Under the pieces are notes generated by a model. It searched no databases, was not told the DNA's origin, and saw only the letters and a program-made list of their open reading frames with translations. A stretch of 64,000 bases of DNA from assembly GCA_039621445.1 (NCBI GenBank), contig CP154954.1, positions 64,438,891-64,502,890 on the forward strand. The letters are read 5' to 3'. Shown in pieces: positions 61,429-64,000 of the stretch. Made by a program: the position numbers and the translations under genes. The stretch's first letter is position 1. Each line of letters begins with the position of its first letter. The DNA is from Euglena gracilis. Lineage: Eukaryota > Euglenida > Euglenophyceae > Euglenales.

Positions 61429-63287
61429 TCAAGAATGGAATTCAGCCCCCCTGGGTAAATCCCCCAAAATTGTCCACCCACCCAAAACCCAGGGCACACC
61501 TGGACCTGAACCAGGCCGAAAAAATTCTGCTGGATTACGAAAAATCTGGGTCAGTGAAACGAGTTTGGGATTCAGACACCCAGCATTTGATCCCATGGTT
61601 TTTAATTTCAAAAACAGAAGGGGGAACAACCAAATGGAGAATGATCAGCGACTGCAGAGAAATAAATCAGCAGTTTCAAGTAAAACCCTTCAAGTTGGAT
61701 CATATCCAACACATTTTTCCAGTTTTGGAAAAAGGCCACTGGGCAGCAAAAATAGACCTAAAAGATGCCTATTTTCATATTCCAGTAAGTCCAGGCCTCA
61801 GGCCATTTTTAAGGCATCAGGTGGGGGGGCAGACCTGGGAATTTCAAACAGGCTTCTTTGGGCTAAATGTGATGCCCCAAATTTTCATGTCAGTGATGAA
61901 AACATTCGAGAAACTGTGGATAAAAAGGGGCATCCAGGTATTTATTTACCTGGACGACATTTTGCTGGTGGCCCCCACCCAAAACATTTTACAACATCAC
62001 CTGAAAACAGTTGTCAAAGATTTGCTGGATTCTGGATTCAAAATCAATGTGAAAAAGTCCACCCTGCAGCCCACACAAGTGGTAACCCATCTGGGGTTTC
62101 AACTGAACTTCCAGGAAGGAAAACTACAGGGGCCCCTCCAGAAAGTCAAAACCATAAAAAAGGAGCTGCGAAAAATTGTGAAAAAAGCTTACATGTCAAA
62201 AAGGCAATCGGCCGCCATTTTGGGCCAAATAAGATGCAACCTAATGGCCCTGCCCTTTTTAAGGGCTTTTACAGACACCCTGGCAATTTTTTTGGTGGCA
62301 AAGTCCACAGCCCCCTGGGACTCAAAACACCCCATCTCCCAGGAAATCAAAGCCCAATTAAGGGAAATAAAAATTCTGCTGGACACCTGGGAGGGCAGAC
62401 CCTTCCCACAAAATGCAACCAGAGTGTTGCACTCAGACAGCAGCACCCATGCTTGGGGGGGGCTGGACATCCACACAGGAGAAATTGTGCAGGAATTTTG
62501 GAGAAAAGACTCCATTTTGCAAGTCAATGTAAAGGAGCTCAGTGCAGCAATCAGCACTGTGAAAAGTTTGAGCAAACCTGGGGAAACCGTTTCCTTGTCA
62601 GTGGACAACCAGGTAATTTACTTTTACCTGACAAAAGGTGGGGGCAGAAAGGACCCATTCAACAAAATGCTGAGACCATTTTTCAAGTGGTGCATCGAGC
62701 ACCAAGTAAACCTCCAAGTCAACTGGGTACCTTCAAAAGAATGCCTGGCAGACCCCATCAGCAGATGGGAAATGGACAGGGGGGATTATTCTTTAGACCC
62801 CCAACTTTTTCAATGGCTCAGACAGCAGTTCAAAAAATTCATAAATCTGGAAACAGACTTGTTTGCCTCCGAAGGCAACAAAAAACTGCCCAATTTTGTG
62901 GCCAGGTGGCCCCACTGGGATGCCACAGCAGTAAATGCATTGCAATGTCATCTGGACAACATGGGGGATCTTTATGCAAACCTCCCGTGGTCAATAATTC
63001 ACCAATATCTACCCAGGTTGAAAATGTTTGCCCAGACCAAAGTTTTGATGGTCACACCCTACTGGGATTCAGCCACCTGGTGGCCCCAAGTAATAAAAAT
63101 GAAAGTTCCAGGGACCCCCTGCCTGAAAATCACCCCCTACAAGGGCATGTTCACCAACTGCAGGGGAGAACAAATGCCACCCCCCAGGTGGCCCCTGGTT
63201 TGCATGATTTGCTCAGGCAAATTTTGGAGGGGAAACAAATTCAGGTTAAGACCATTAACGGTTTCCTGGGGAGAAACCCCAGTTTAA
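61401..63287 (+). CDS. Retroelement ORF: reverse transcriptase, RNase H and DIRS MT-like domain
   Basis: 628 codons. RT (~residues 20-260) has AKIDLKDAYFHIPV with the first catalytic Asp and VFIYLDDILLVA with the YxDD pair (~184). RNase H (~340-450) shows HSDSS-AWGG, NVKELSA, SVDNQV and NWVPSKECLADPISR, giving D-E-D-D. The C-terminal part has ETDLFASEGNKKLP and VTPYWDSATWWPQV, the pattern of the methyltransferase-like domain that follows RNase H in DIRS elements; the canonical DPPY-type motif is not evident. No stop or frameshift inside, so the element may be recent. Frame is -1 relative to gag. Confidence 0.93.
   Translation: MPPPATCQLIKNGIQPPWVNPPKLSTHPKPRAHLDLNQAEKILLDYEKSGSVKRVWDSDTQHLIPWFLISKTEGGTTKWRMISDCREINQQFQVKPFKLDHIQHIFPVLEKGHWAAKIDLKDAYFHIPVSPGLRPFLRHQVGGQTWEFQTGFFGLNVMPQIFMSVMKTFEKLWIKRGIQVFIYLDDILLVAPTQNILQHHLKTVVKDLLDSGFKINVKKSTLQPTQVVTHLGFQLNFQEGKLQGPLQKVKTIKKELRKIVKKAYMSKRQSAAILGQIRCNLMALPFLRAFTDTLAIFLVAKSTAPWDSKHPISQEIKAQLREIKILLDTWEGRPFPQNATRVLHSDSSTHAWGGLDIHTGEIVQEFWRKDSILQVNVKELSAAISTVKSLSKPGETVSLSVDNQVIYFYLTKGGGRKDPFNKMLRPFFKWCIEHQVNLQVNWVPSKECLADPISRWEMDRGDYSLDPQLFQWLRQQFKKFINLETDLFASEGNKKLPNFVARWPHWDATAVNALQCHLDNMGDLYANLPWSIIHQYLPRLKMFAQTKVLMVTPYWDSATWWPQVIKMKVPGTPCLKITPYKGMFTNCRGEQMPPPRWPLVCMICSGKFWRGNKFRLRPLTVSWGETPV
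61404..61410 (+). promoter_or_regulatory. Candidate -1 frameshift site C CCC CCC (gag to RT)
   Basis: In the gag frame the codons are TGC CCC CCC CAG, so the heptamer is C-CCC-CCC, matching X-XXY-YYZ. A -1 slip enters the RT frame exactly. The alternative is internal initiation at ATG 61401. Confidence 0.5.
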
Positions 63288-64000
63288 AGCGTTATCAGAG
63301 TGCTTTTGCACTTCTGTGGGTCATTTTGGAACACATGGGGTTGCCCCCCCCTGAAGCCACCACAGGCCAAGTGGCTGACGCTTTAATTCAATTATTCCAG
63401 TTTTCCAAGGCCCAAGCCCGTAATGCCTACAGTGCTATGCTTTTGATTCCTGGGTTTGGTGGGCTGAGATTCCACACCCTGCTGACCCCCTACAAGAGGC
63501 TTTGGAACCAAAATCTTGAGAAGTATGGGGCATTTTGGGATCCCCTCCCAATCCTCCTGGGGCTGGCAAAGGCGCCTATGCCCACTGATATTTGTACATT
63601 GCGTACACAACTTATTTTTTGCTCACGAATCCTCTGTTTATACCGATCCTCCGACTTATCGCAAGTCAAGCGAACCACCAGTGTGTTGGGTAGGGCACCC
63701 TACGTCAAGATTAAGCGTAAAGGACAGAAATTCCATAAGTGGGAAAGGGTTGTGTCCATTCCCCAATGTCCCCAAATCAGCCCCTTTCATTTAATGATGT
63801 GCTATGTGGCTGCTACACGTTTATTCGTGAGACCAGGGGGTCCCCTCCTTATTTCCTTAAAACCCCCCTTCAGGGCCATAAGTGCAGACACCATTGCTTC
63901 CATCACAAAAGACTTTTTGACCAAGCATGGGGTACCCCCCCCCAGGTGTGGAGGGCCCACTCCACCAGAGGGGCAGGAGTTGGTTTACTCAAAAAATTTG
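62945..64000 (+). CDS. Retroelement tyrosine recombinase (YR), frame broken once, truncated by window edge
   Basis: The first in-frame ATG is 62945; the frame overlaps the RT ORF by ~340 bases and is open to the 9-C run at 63935-63943. Seen: RYQSAFALLWVILEHMGLP, LRTQLIFCSRILCLYRSSDL with the catalytic ArgI of the RSSDL type found in DIRS/Ngaro recombinases, then a Lys-rich hairpin (VKIKRKGQKFHKW). After the C run the HxxR box (AHSTRGAGVGLLKKF) is present but one base back (-1 frame). The nucleophilic Tyr would be beyond 64000. Could be a real mutation, a sequencing error or another slip site. Confidence 0.8.
   Translation, partial: MSSGQHGGSLCKPPVVNNSPISTQVENVCPDQSFDGHTLLGFSHLVAPSNKNESSRDPLPENHPLQGHVHQLQGRTNATPQVAPGLHDLLRQILEGKQIQVKTINGFLGRNPSLKRYQSAFALLWVILEHMGLPPPEATTGQVADALIQLFQFSKAQARNAYSAMLLIPGFGGLRFHTLLTPYKRLWNQNLEKYGAFWDPLPILLGLAKAPMPTDICTLRTQLIFCSRILCLYRSSDLSQVKRTTSVLGRAPYVKIKRKGQKFHKWERVVSIPQCPQISPFHLMMCYVAATRLFVRPGGPLLISLKPPFRAISADTIASITKDFLTKHGVPPPRCGGPTPPEGQELVYSKNL
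63230..63236 (+). promoter_or_regulatory. Candidate -1 frameshift site G GGA AAC (RT to recombinase)
   Basis: RT-frame codons AGG GGA AAC give the heptamer G-GGA-AAC, a consensus slippery sequence. A -1 slip enters the recombinase frame. It lies 51 bases before the RT stop. A downstream pseudoknot was not evaluated. Confidence 0.45.

Larger units (their letters stand above)
59771..64000 (+). mobile_element. DIRS-type tyrosine-recombinase retrotransposon, 5' part
   Basis: A gag-like ORF, an RT-RNase H-MT-like ORF and a tyrosine-recombinase ORF follow each other in overlapping frames, the order known for DIRS/PAT-like elements. No integrase or protease was seen. The left terminus is placed at the two direct repeats upstream of gag, but this is a guess. 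The right part is beyond the window. Confidence 0.85.

Noticed and set aside
60256-64000. Gypsy/Copia LTR retrotransposon or endogenous retrovirus
   Set aside because: No protease, no DDE integrase, no LTR, no envelope-like ORF; RNase H is followed by a DIRS-type MT-like domain and a tyrosine recombinase instead.

Overview
This is a repeat-saturated nuclear segment from a eukaryote. Two conserved, intron-rich genes can be read through it exon by exon. One is a plastid-type ABC1K atypical kinase, the subfamily known from algae and plants, so a photosynthetic protist, most likely a green-lineage alga, is the best guess. I cannot name the species. Exons are GC-rich and splice with GT-AG introns. 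The DNA between them is dominated by short homopolymeric C/G runs, inverted repeats, microsatellites and transposon fragments. No rRNA, tRNA, CRISPR or bacterial operon was seen.

Layout. 0.6-3.6 kb, minus strand: tRNA 2'-phosphotransferase (Tpt1/KptA family), five exons with matching splice phases, C-terminus beyond the left edge. 3.8-31 kb: almost entirely mobile and repeated DNA. It includes three tandem ~537-bp units, several foldback elements, TA-flanked poly-C/G elements, elements framed by an 11-bp GTCGGCCAGCC repeat, AGGTAG hexamer arrays and interstitial CCCTAA-like tracts. 31.2-31.9 kb: a candidate three-exon small gene. 34.26-35.54 kb: an inverted-repeat element holding a tyrosine-recombinase fragment and a second, convergent ORF. 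37.2-37.8 kb: an AT-rich ORF split by a MITE. 39.4-58.1 kb, plus strand: the ABC1K gene, at least 17 exons over ~18.6 kb. Its introns hold MITEs, an AT-rich island, two opposed tetranucleotide arrays and a (GT)n-initiated intron. 59.8-64 kb: the 5' part of a DIRS-type tyrosine-recombinase retrotransposon with a gag-like ORF, an RT/RNase H ORF and a recombinase ORF cut by the right edge.

The dominant mobile family is a set of 260-450 bp elements that begin CAGG or CA and end in the complement. Eight have perfect 8-bp target duplications and three more have 7/8 duplications, which is the signature of hAT transposons. One sits in a Tpt1 intron, several in ABC1K introns, one splits an AT-rich ORF, and one pair records a nested insertion whose order can be read. 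No hAT transposase is present, so these are non-autonomous.

How the parts relate: the two conserved genes are unrelated in function (tRNA splicing and plastid quinone/lipid regulation). They are linked only by both carrying MITEs inside introns with intact splice signals. The retroelement shows two consensus -1 slippery heptamers exactly where the reading frame must change, plus a third C-run where the recombinase frame is broken before its HxxR box.
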